In this document: in pieces, positions 1 to 6,135 of the stretch
Numbering within the stretch: position 1 is the stretch's first letter
Layout: every line of letters starts with the position of its first letter
Translations under genes and position numbers: made by a program
Assembly (NCBI GenBank): GCA_012522645.1
Contig: JAAYKC010000036.1
Location: 1 to 7,580, forward strand
Length of the DNA: 7,580 nucleotides
Origin: Thermoplasmatales archaeon
GTDB taxonomy: Archaea; Thermoplasmatota; Thermoplasmata; Methanomassiliicoccales; Methanomethylophilaceae
Reading direction: 5' to 3'
Notes under the pieces: model-generated
Told to the model about the DNA's origin: nothing
Seen by the model: only the letters and a program-made list of their open reading frames with translations
The model's database searches: none

Positions 1-333
1 ATAGCCGTGGACGTCTCCGAGTTCGGAGGCGGACTGGATGTGGCACAGAGGCTGGAGGATGCCAACATAATCTCCAACAAGAACATGCTCCCGTGGGATG
101 AGAGCGCCGTCAGACCTTCCGGGCTCAGGCTCGGGTCCCAGGAGATGACCCGTCTCGGGATGAAGGAGAGCGACATGAAAGAGGTCGCATCCTTCATAGC
201 GCGTGTGTGCAAGGGAGAGGACTCGAAGAAGGTGAAGGAGGATGTCAGGGATTTCAGGAAGAATTTCAAATCCGTGAAGTACTGCTTCAACGACAACGAG
301 CCGGCATACGGGTACCGCAAACTGGTCCCATAA
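1..333 (+). CDS. glyA: Serine hydroxymethyltransferase, C-terminal end (partial, 5' end outside window)
   Basis: This is the last 110 codons of a PLP-dependent enzyme that interconverts serine and glycine, passing a one-carbon unit to a folate or methanopterin carrier in the cytoplasm. The frame is open from base 1, so the apparent GTG start at base 7 is only an internal valine. Visible family signatures are a LEDANIISNKNMLPWD-like stretch (visible residues 18-33) and SGLRLGSQEMTRLGM (residues 40-54). The arginine of SGLRLG (visible residue 43) matches the SHMT arginine that binds the substrate carboxylate. The final ~55 residues form a charged helical tail typical of the family's C-terminal domain. 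The gene ends with TAA, and a hairpin terminator follows within 10 bases, so it does not appear to share a transcript with the iron operon downstream. Whether the carrier is tetrahydrofolate or tetrahydromethanopterin cannot be read from this fragment. The PLP lysine lies outside the window. Confidence 0.93.
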   Translation: MAVDVSEFGGGLDVAQRLEDANIISNKNMLPWDESAVRPSGLRLGSQEMTRLGMKESDMKEVASFIARVCKGEDSKKVKEDVRDFRKNFKSVKYCFNDNEPAYGYRKLVP

Positions 334-340
334 ACCATCA

Positions 341-373
341 GGGCCGGCGTTAATCGCCGGCCTCTTTGATTTT
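341..373 (+). terminator. Hairpin terminator after glyA
   Basis: An 8-bp perfect GC-rich inverted repeat, GGCCGGCG (342-349) and CGCCGGCC (355-362), flanks a 5-nt TTAAT loop. It is followed directly by a T-rich tract (363-373, TCTTTGATTTT). It starts 8 bases after the glyA stop codon. Archaeal polymerases terminate mainly on T-rich tracts, so the hairpin may also protect the mRNA 3' end. The position and structure support a transcript end here. Confidence 0.75.
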
Positions 374-504
374 CTACAGAAACCTGTTCGGTCACAGGAT
401 TCGCGGGATCCCCGGATGAGGCGGAAGGAAGGCTGAGCGGAACCCGCGGGACGGCAGAGGAGAACCCCGGCCCGGAATGGGAAGACCGATCTGCTGTATG
501 ATTA
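374..504. other. Non-coding spacer with weak GC-rich dyads
   Basis: No open frame of useful length starts here; the one ATG (416) runs into a stop after six codons. I see two weak possible stems: CCTGT/ACAGG (383-387 with 394-398) and CGCGGG/CCCGCG (402-407 with 443-448). The rest is purine-rich and GC-rich, unlike the AT-rich promoter that follows. It could be an extended upstream regulatory region or the decayed 3' flank of glyA. I found no tRNA-like cloverleaf and recognise no riboswitch. Confidence 0.4.
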
Positions 505-513
505 TTTAATATA
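505..513 (+). promoter_or_regulatory. TATA box of the dtxR-feoB operon
   Basis: TTTAATATA lies in an abrupt AT-rich island (501-519) between GC-rich spacer and coding sequence. Its centre (~509) is about 27 nt upstream of the ATG at 536, the spacing expected if transcription starts at that ATG on a leaderless mRNA. The ATG at 518 would lie upstream of such a transcription start. This box therefore decides the start chosen for the repressor gene. Confidence 0.6.
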
Positions 514-541
514 GTTTATGGGTATTCCTAAACCTATGGTT
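514..541. promoter_or_regulatory. Candidate operator: overlapping dyads between TATA box and start codon
   Basis: Two dyads overlap here. Bases 514-533 read GTTTATGGGTATTCCTAAAC, a 20-bp imperfect palindrome with 7 of 10 half-site positions symmetric. Bases 531-541 read AACCTATGGTT, a perfect 4-bp-arm palindrome that spans the ATG at 536. The CCTAA half resembles the ends of known DtxR/IdeR boxes (TTAGG...CCTAA), from memory. A metal-bound repressor sitting here would block initiation just downstream of the TATA box, which fits autoregulation of the repressor-feoB operon. This is inference: there is only one copy in the window, and short AT-rich dyads arise by chance. Confidence 0.35.
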
Positions 542-1156
542 ACGGGCAATCAGGAGGATTACCTTGTAAACATACTGCGCCTCTCAGAGCACGGCAGTGT
601 GGTCAAGACCTCTACTCTGTCCAAATTCATGGGCGTGTCTCCTGCCAGCGTCAGCGAGATGCTCAAGATCCTCGCAGATCAGGGGTTGGTCAATTACCGT
701 AAGTACAAAGGCGTATCCCTCACGGAGAAGGGGGCCGAGTATGCCCGCGGCATAAAGCGGAAGCACAAGATCCTGGAGCGCTTCCTGACGGATGTTCTCG
801 ATGCCAGTGATATAGATGCTCATGAGGAGGCATGCAAGATCGAGCACGTCCTTTCTGATGATTCCGCGGAGAAGCTGGGCCGCATAGTCAACATCCGGAA
901 CGGCTCGGATCGCAGGAGTGCCAATTCCATGTCCCTGGATCTTATGGAACCCGGTAATAATGGCACGATATCCCATCTCGAATGTGACGATTCAGCCAAG
1001 ATCAGGAGGCTGCTCTCCATAGGATTCGTGCCGGGAAGAGAGGTGAAGCTTGAGAACCGCCTGTCCTCTCAGGGACCTCTGATAGTTCGTGTGGGCAATT
1101 CATCCATCGCTCTGGACTTGGACCTGGCTTCTAAGGTCTTCATAGAGGAAGGTTGA
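536..1156 (+). CDS. DtxR/MntR-family metal-dependent repressor with C-terminal FeoA-like domain
   Basis: This is a DNA-binding repressor that uses a divalent metal, probably Fe(II), as corepressor and most likely controls its own operon with feoB. Numbered from the ATG at 536 (206 aa), residues ~1-66 are a winged helix-turn-helix (SxxxVSEMLKIL helix, then an RKYKGVSLTEKG wing). Residues ~67-125 are the metal-binding and dimerisation domain, with H77, E81, H96, C100, E103 and H104. These match DtxR H79, E83, H98, C102, E105 and H106 at a constant offset of two. The DtxR Met10 position is aspartate (D8), as in MntR. Residues ~132-206 are an SH3-like FeoA domain (LLSIGFVPGREVKL, ending IALDLDLASKVFI). 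An ATG at 518 would add six residues (GIPKP-type leader), but it lies too close to the TATA box; neither start has a Shine-Dalgarno. feoB follows after 6 nt in the same frame. Family is confident; iron over manganese rests on C100 and the feoB linkage. Confidence 0.92.
   Translation: MVTGNQEDYLVNILRLSEHGSVVKTSTLSKFMGVSPASVSEMLKILADQGLVNYRKYKGVSLTEKGAEYARGIKRKHKILERFLTDVLDASDIDAHEEACKIEHVLSDDSAEKLGRIVNIRNGSDRRSANSMSLDLMEPGNNGTISHLECDDSAKIRRLLSIGFVPGREVKLENRLSSQGPLIVRVGNSSIALDLDLASKVFIEEG
1145..1152 (+). promoter_or_regulatory. Shine-Dalgarno of feoB inside the repressor gene
   Basis: GAGGAAGG overlaps the last codons of the repressor gene and lies 10 nt before the TTG at 1163. It supports this non-ATG start: the first in-frame ATG is ~300 nt downstream, beyond the GTPase P-loop. 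The arrangement implies translational coupling of the two genes. Confidence 0.6.
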
Positions 1157-1162
1157 TATCCG

Positions 1163-3100
1163 TTGAATCGGGAAGGGCACGCTGATGAAGAGGCCGCGGA
1201 GAGAAGACCTCTCAACCTTTCTTTGATCGGGCAGCCCAACGTAGGCAAGTCCCTTCTGTTCAGCAGATTAACGGGTGTGGGCGTGATATCGTCCAATTAT
1301 CCCGGTACTACCGTGCAGTTCGAGGAATCAACGGCCCTAAGAGGCGGCAGGATCCTGAATGTAAGGGATGTGCCGGGCACGTACAGCCTGTTCGGGGATA
1401 CCGAAGATGAGTCCATCGTCGTGGATATGCTTGCGTCGGAGAAGAACGACCTCATCGTAATGGTCGCGGACGCATCGAATCTGGAACCGAGCCTGGTGCT
1501 GTGCCTGGAAGTATTGGAACTGGGCATCCCGACCATACTGGCTCTTAATAAGTTCGATGTGGCGAAGAAGAGATTCGATATAGACACGGCGCAGTTGGAG
1601 AAGACGCTCTCGGTGCCGGTGATACCCGTGTCCGCAAGGAGCGGCGAGGGCATTGAGGAGCTGTTGGAGGCGATAACCTCCGGGTCTGCGAAAGTATCCG
1701 ATTACAGAGTGAGATACGATCGCCACATAAGGGAATATCTGGCAATCCTGCAGGGGCACGTTCCCGAAGGGCCCGGGGCCAGGGGCAGAGCAGTGAAGCT
1801 CCTGGAAGGGATAAGAAGATTCTATGACGGCATACCCGATTCCACGCAGAACCTCGTTTTGAAGATGCGCCGGGATTTCGAGGAGGAGCACGGCGAGCCT
1901 CTGAATGTGCACATGGCCCGGGACAGGTACGGTGATGCCGGGGTCCTTGTGATGAATAATGTGAAGGCGGTGGAGAGGAAGCCCACCACAGCCGAGAGGA
2001 TCTCCGAGGCCACCGTGAACCCTTCCACAGGGATACCGATACTCATAGCGGTATTCGGAGTGATCTTCCTGGTGATGGTCCTCGGAGGATCATACATTGA
2101 CGGAGTGGTCTCCGATCTCTATGAGCGGTACATAGGAACCGCTCTGCCGGATTTCGGCAGGAGCATAGGGGGTCAGGCGGGAGAGATCATAATGACCGGT
2201 CTGGACAACAGTCTGATGGCCATACTGGGTCTTGTCATCCCGTACATATTGGTATTCTACATAATGCTCGGAATACTGGAGGATACGGGATACCTTCCGA
2301 GGGTCGTTGTTCTCCTGGACAGGGTGACCCATAAATTCGGGATGCACGGCAATGCGTTCATACCCATGGTGGTGGGCCTCGGATGCAATGTACCTGCGAT
2401 AATGGCGACGAGATCCCTCCGCTCAAAGAGGGAGAGGCTCATCGTCTGCACGCTGGTCGCGATGGCGATACCGTGCTCTGCGCAGATGGCGATAATCATG
2501 GGGGTGACGGGAACCTTCGCAGGCATCGCCTATTCTTTCATGATATTGGCAGTCCTCATCGTACTGGCACTTATCGTAGCCGCATTCCTGAACAGGATGC
2601 TTCCCCACGAACCGTCCAATCTTTCCATGGAGCTGCCGGAGATGACGGCCCCGAGCCTGCGGAATGTGCTGTTCAAGGCCTGGAACAGAATAAAGGACTT
2701 CTTCGTCATAGCAGTGCCTTTGCTGCTGGTGGGCAGCATAATCATCGAGGTCCTGCTGACGTATAATCTGCTTGATCCCATCGTCGAACCGTTCTCCTTC
2801 ATAACGGTCACCATGCTCGGCCTTCCTGCCGTGACGATCATAGCATTCCTGGTCGGGGTGCTGAGGAAGGAGATGGCATACGGTATGCTGTTGGTCCTGG
2901 CGGCCGGCACGCCCATGGCGGAGTTCATGACACCTTCCCAATTCGTGGTATTCGGTCTTGTCATGGCGATATATCTGCCGTGCGTCGCCACGATGGCTGC
3001 GATGTGGCGTGAGATCGGCTGGAAGGAGACCCTGGCGGTGTCCGCGGCATCCGTGGCCACAGCGATCGTTGTGGGAACGCTGTTCAATCTCCTGCTCTGA
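1163..3100 (+). CDS. feoB: Ferrous iron transport protein B (GTPase-coupled Fe(II) permease)
   Basis: FeoB is an inner-membrane Fe(II) importer with an N-terminal cytoplasmic G domain. In this 645-aa protein the GTP-binding motifs are complete: G1 GQPNVGKS (23-30), a G2 threonine in NYPGTT (45-50), G3 DVPG (69-72), G4 NKFD (129-132) and G5 SAR (157-159). A helical linker, the GDI-like region, runs from ~175 to 285. The membrane part starts near residue 291 and has two gate motifs: GLGCNVPA (405-412, Cys408) and PCSAQ (437-441, Cys438), both FeoB hallmarks. Hydrophobic segments lie near 291-311, 351-371, 457-478, 514-533, 552-572 and 626-645. Length fits archaeal FeoB and is shorter than the E. 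coli protein (~770 aa). No Cys-rich C-terminal tail and no feoC follow. The TTG start is supported by the upstream Shine-Dalgarno and by G1 lying close to the N-terminus. It is cotranscribed with the repressor, whose FeoA-like domain is the only FeoA in view. The stop is 2 bp from that of the convergent gltX. Confidence 0.97.
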   Translation: MNREGHADEEAAERRPLNLSLIGQPNVGKSLLFSRLTGVGVISSNYPGTTVQFEESTALRGGRILNVRDVPGTYSLFGDTEDESIVVDMLASEKNDLIVMVADASNLEPSLVLCLEVLELGIPTILALNKFDVAKKRFDIDTAQLEKTLSVPVIPVSARSGEGIEELLEAITSGSAKVSDYRVRYDRHIREYLAILQGHVPEGPGARGRAVKLLEGIRRFYDGIPDSTQNLVLKMRRDFEEEHGEPLNVHMARDRYGDAGVLVMNNVKAVERKPTTAERISEATVNPSTGIPILIAVFGVIFLVMVLGGSYIDGVVSDLYERYIGTALPDFGRSIGGQAGEIIMTGLDNSLMAILGLVIPYILVFYIMLGILEDTGYLPRVVVLLDRVTHKFGMHGNAFIPMVVGLGCNVPAIMATRSLRSKRERLIVCTLVAMAIPCSAQMAIIMGVTGTFAGIAYSFMILAVLIVLALIVAAFLNRMLPHEPSNLSMELPEMTAPSLRNVLFKAWNRIKDFFVIAVPLLLVGSIIIEVLLTYNLLDPIVEPFSFITVTMLGLPAVTIIAFLVGVLRKEMAYGMLLVLAAGTPMAEFMTPSQFVVFGLVMAIYLPCVATMAAMWREIGWKETLAVSAASVATAIVVGTLFNLLL

Positions 3101-3102
3101 GA

Positions 3103-4785
3103 TCAGCGGTGGGCGAAGATGCAGAGCACACCTTCCGGGCTTCTGCGCTCTATCCTGACGAATCCGAATCTCTCGAACTGTACCATATCCCCCTTCCCGT
3201 CCAGGACGGCCTTCTCCGCCAGTCCTTTTACCGACGTTCCGTCAGGCATCAGCACCTCGGCCGGCACTGAATCATTGCAGACCCACTGGATCGCCCTGAC
3301 GCCTTCTCTGAGTATCGATACATCATTGCCGTCGTACTGTGCAGGCAGACCGTAGGATATGTTGCACAGATCCTTCAGCCTGACCCTTCCCGCCTGAGAG
3401 AACATAAGGGAATCAGTCTCCGAAAGGAACACGGTCTTGTGTCCGCCCACCTGATAGCATCTCCATCCCCTCTCAGGATGATCGGGATGCAGCGGGGCTC
3501 TGCCCTCAAGGTCGCCGCCTCCCTCGATGTCGTATCTGACCGGGTCAGCGACGAAGAAGTACCTGTCCGCCGTGTCGTCTATCAGGTCCCTGTTCATGGC
3601 GAACAGGTTGTCCCATGAGAATTGTATATCGATGGGCTTGATGCCGTTCTCCACCCAGTACCTACGGATGGCCTCGGGCCTGATCCCCCGTTTCCTGAGA
3701 GCTCTGACGGTGCCGGTCCTGACATCATCCCATCCTGAGTACTCCCCGTCTTTTATGCTCTGTTTTATGAGGGAGGTCTTCAGCACGGTATCGGGTATGT
3801 TCACCAGACCGTAATGATAGAACTCGGGCTTCTTCCATCCCATGTAATCGTATATGTACTCCTGTCTGTGGGTATTGTTGAGATGGTCCTTCCCCCTGAT
3901 GACGTGGGTCATCCCCATCATATGGTCATCGACGGCCACGGACAGATTCATCATAGGATATGCGATATACTTCGTACCGGTCCTCGGATGAGGGTGTCTG
4001 ACCAGTCTGAGGGCGACGAAATCCCTTATCGCCGGATTGGGATGGTCTATCGCCGTTTTGATGACGGCGACCGCCTCCCCGTCAGCATATCCTCCTGACA
4101 GGAATCTCTCATACCTTCTGAGATTCTCCTCCGCTGAGAGGTCACGGCACGGACAGGGCTTCATATCCTCCTTCATCCTGCGCCACTCATCGGCGTCACA
4201 GGTGCACATGTAGCCGTGCCCCATCTCGATGAGCTTCTTCGTTACATCATAATAATACTCGAATCTCTCTGACTGGACAGCGTATTCGCTGATGTCCACG
4301 CCCAGCCATTCCAGATCCTCTTTGATCATATCGTAGGCGTCCGGCTCTATCTTATCAGGATTCGTGTCCTCGAATCTGCATATGAGCTTCCCTCCGTACC
4401 TTTTGACGTACTCATCATTCAGTATGCCTACGCGGGTGTGCCCGATGTGCAGCGGCCCGGACGGTCCGGGGGCGATCCTCATGACCACCTTCCCTTCGAC
4501 GCCGTCAAGGTCCGGCAGTCCGTGGACCTTCTCCTTCTTCTCCCTGATGAGCATGTCCGAATCTATGCTGCCGAGCTCATCCGCCTGAGCTTTCGGGTCC
4601 ATGGCGTTGACTTCGGACACGACCCTCTCCGCAGCTTCGGCCAGTTCTTTGGACCTCTGCCTGTATTCGGGGCATTCTCCCATGATCTTGCCGATCACGG
4701 ATTTCGGATTCGCCTTACCATTGTAGAATACTGCATTCTGCAGAGCATACTTCCTGATCACGGCATCCATCATCTCATCGGCCAT
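3103..4785 (-). CDS. gltX: Glutamyl-tRNA synthetase, archaeal type
   Basis: This class I aminoacyl-tRNA synthetase charges tRNA with glutamate. In archaea, which lack glutaminyl-tRNA synthetase as a rule, it usually also charges tRNA-Gln for later amidation by GatDE. The 560-aa protein has the ~100-residue N-terminal extension of the archaeal form, then PGPSGPLHIGHTR (106-118) with a perfect HIGH signature, RFEDTNP (137-143), HVIRGKDH (294-301) and the YSGWDD/RALRKRGI block (349-368). A probable zinc site is Cys194, Cys196, Cys211 and Cys213 in the inserted domain. The KMSKS-equivalent loop reads KTSLIK (336-341), which departs from what I recall for archaeal homologs. The C-terminal third is the beta-barrel anticodon-binding region of the GlnRS/archaeal GluRS type. 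The ATG at 4785 is ~27 nt from a TATA-like box and has no Shine-Dalgarno, so the mRNA is probably leaderless. The gene is convergent with feoB and divergent from the UbiD-family gene. Confidence 0.96.
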   Translation of the reverse strand: MADEMMDAVIRKYALQNAVFYNGKANPKSVIGKIMGECPEYRQRSKELAEAAERVVSEVNAMDPKAQADELGSIDSDMLIREKKEKVHGLPDLDGVEGKVVMRIAPGPSGPLHIGHTRVGILNDEYVKRYGGKLICRFEDTNPDKIEPDAYDMIKEDLEWLGVDISEYAVQSERFEYYYDVTKKLIEMGHGYMCTCDADEWRRMKEDMKPCPCRDLSAEENLRRYERFLSGGYADGEAVAVIKTAIDHPNPAIRDFVALRLVRHPHPRTGTKYIAYPMMNLSVAVDDHMMGMTHVIRGKDHLNNTHRQEYIYDYMGWKKPEFYHYGLVNIPDTVLKTSLIKQSIKDGEYSGWDDVRTGTVRALRKRGIRPEAIRRYWVENGIKPIDIQFSWDNLFAMNRDLIDDTADRYFFVADPVRYDIEGGGDLEGRAPLHPDHPERGWRCYQVGGHKTVFLSETDSLMFSQAGRVRLKDLCNISYGLPAQYDGNDVSILREGVRAIQWVCNDSVPAEVLMPDGTSVKGLAEKAVLDGKGDMVQFERFGFVRIERRSPEGVLCIFAHR

Positions 4786-4807
4786 GACCCTATGAATCGA
4801 ATCGCTC

Positions 4808-4815
4808 TATATCAA
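4808..4815 (-). promoter_or_regulatory. TATA box of gltX
   Basis: Read on the minus strand, TTGATATA is centred ~27 nt upstream of the gltX ATG (4785), so transcription should begin at or next to the start codon. No Shine-Dalgarno lies between them (the sequence is GCGATTCGATTCATAGGGTC). Confidence 0.55.
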
Positions 4816-4840
4816 TTCAGCCGCTCGGTCTCAGGTTACA

Positions 4841-4850
4841 TTTGAAATAT
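4841..4850 (+). promoter_or_regulatory. TATA-like box of the UbiD-family gene
   Basis: TTTGAAATAT is centred ~26.5 nt upstream of the ATG at 4872, again the spacing of a leaderless start. The in-frame TTG at 4842 lies inside this box, so translation from it is unlikely. The box is a weaker match than the other two because of its G. Confidence 0.5.
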
Positions 4851-4871
4851 GCGCGGGTGCATGAGCAGTAT

Positions 4872-6131
4872 ATGTCAGTAAGGCGCTATGTTCCTGATTC
4901 TGCCTTCTTTGTCAAAGAGCACATAGATCCGGATACCCAGAGGACCACAGGGATCCTGATGGAGGATCAGTCAAGGACCGTTGTTTTCGAATCCCTTAAC
5001 GGAGGGAAGGCAGTAGGCAACCTGTTCTCCACCCGGGAGAAGATAGCCGAGGCCATGGGCATAGCCCCCGGGGACATAACTGACGTGCTGTCCCGGGCTC
5101 TGGATTGCCCGGCGGCAGTCGAGGAGGTGAAGGACCCGGCATTCAGACAGGTATCGGACAAGCGGGACCTGACCGAGCTGCCCATATGCAAATACTACCC
5201 CGGGGACGGCGGAAGATACGTTGCCTCGGGAGTGATAGTCGCCGAGTACGGCGGGAAGAGGAACGTCTCATTCCACAGGATGATGATCATGGACGGCAAG
5301 AGGATCGCCGTGAGGCTGGTCCCCAGGCATCTGTTCACCATGCACAAGGATGCGAAGGCGAAGGGAGAGGATCTGAACGTCGCGATATGCATCGGCCTCC
5401 CTCCGGAGGTCATGCTTGCTGCGGCCACGTCCACGGCCTACGAGACGGATGAGATGGAGATAGCCTCCGCCATGCACAAGATGTCCACGGGCAGCCCCCT
5501 CAGGGTGGGGAGGACCGACAACGGCCTTCTGGTGCCCGCAGATGCGGATTATGTGATAGAGGGCAGGATCACCTCTGAGATGGCGGATGAGGGCCCCTTC
5601 GTGGACATAACAGGCTCGTACGACTCCGTGAGGAGCCAGCCTGTGATAGTCGCCGATAAGATATGGACGTGTGAGGACCCTCTCATGACATTACTGATCC
5701 CCGGAGGCAACGAGCATTTCCTGTTCATGGGCCTCCCGAGGGAGCCCATGATACACAGGTCCGTCAAGCAGGTGGTCCCGAAGCCCCACTGCGTACGCCT
5801 CACGGAAGGAGGATGCTGCTGGCTCAACGGAGTGGTATCTGTCACGAAGAACAAGGAAGGGGATGCGGTGAATGCCATAATGGCGGCGTTCTCAGGCCAT
5901 CCGTCCATGAAGCAGGTCATAATCGTGGATGAGGACATCAACATATTCGATGACAGGGAAGTGGAATGGGCCGTCGCAACCAGATTCCAGGCCAACAGGA
6001 TGGTCAGGATCGAAGGTGCTGCAGGCTCATCATTGGACCCGTCCTCTGACGGCACCACATGGAAAGTGGGGATAGATGCCACTCTGCCTCTGAATGCGGA
6101 CATGAAGATGTTCGCCAAGGCGAAGTATTGA
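4872..6131 (+). CDS. UbiD-family decarboxylase, probable anhydromevalonate phosphate decarboxylase
   Basis: The protein (419 aa from ATG 4872) belongs to the UbiD family of reversible decarboxylases, which use prenylated FMN and a divalent metal. Compared with fungal Fdc1 (from memory), N131 and R136 in NVSFHR match the metal-binding Asn168 and catalytic Arg173. H153 (PRHLF) matches His191. E240 and D245 in DEGPFVDI match Glu277 and Glu282, the second being Asp as in E. coli UbiD. The C-terminal half has the family block VDEDINIFDDREVEWAVATRF (352-372). In archaea a common member is anhydromevalonate phosphate decarboxylase, which acts with aconitase-X-type phosphomevalonate dehydratase to make isopentenyl phosphate for isoprenoid lipids. 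That role is inferred from archaeal context and protein size; no partner gene is in the window, so another aromatic or alpha,beta-unsaturated acid is possible. A longer version from TTG 4842 would add ten residues, but that codon lies in the TATA-like box. The gene is monocistronic, divergent from gltX and convergent with the MFS gene. Confidence 0.88.
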   Translation: MSVRRYVPDSAFFVKEHIDPDTQRTTGILMEDQSRTVVFESLNGGKAVGNLFSTREKIAEAMGIAPGDITDVLSRALDCPAAVEEVKDPAFRQVSDKRDLTELPICKYYPGDGGRYVASGVIVAEYGGKRNVSFHRMMIMDGKRIAVRLVPRHLFTMHKDAKAKGEDLNVAICIGLPPEVMLAAATSTAYETDEMEIASAMHKMSTGSPLRVGRTDNGLLVPADADYVIEGRITSEMADEGPFVDITGSYDSVRSQPVIVADKIWTCEDPLMTLLIPGGNEHFLFMGLPREPMIHRSVKQVVPKPHCVRLTEGGCCWLNGVVSVTKNKEGDAVNAIMAAFSGHPSMKQVIIVDEDINIFDDREVEWAVATRFQANRMVRIEGAAGSSLDPSSDGTTWKVGIDATLPLNADMKMFAKAKY

Positions 6132-6135
6132 ATAC

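Noticed and set aside
406..411. GGATCC palindrome in the gap after glyA
   Set aside because: A six-base palindrome is expected by chance; nothing around it suggests a binding site or a cloning junction.
1154..1156. TGA at the repressor end as a selenocysteine or readthrough codon
   Set aside because: The FeoA domain is complete before the TGA, a Shine-Dalgarno supports independent feoB initiation, and I see no stem-loop resembling an archaeal SECIS. The shared frame is kept only as an observation.
1337..1912. Minus-strand open frame opposite the FeoB G domain
   Set aside because: The plus strand carries all five G motifs; the antisense frame is a codon-bias shadow.
2423..3087. Long minus-strand open frames opposite feoB (2423-2941 and 2530-3087)
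   Set aside because: They are shadows of the conserved FeoB membrane domain; their products have low-complexity composition and no known motif.
4438..4845. Plus-strand open frame of 135 codons opposite the start of gltX
   Set aside because: It lies antisense to the HIGH region of GltX and crosses the divergent promoter; there is no plausible start signal or domain.
4842..4871. TTG at 4842 as the start of the UbiD-family gene
   Set aside because: It lies inside the TATA-like box, has no Shine-Dalgarno, and the ATG at 4872 has ideal leaderless spacing. The ten extra residues carry no family motif.
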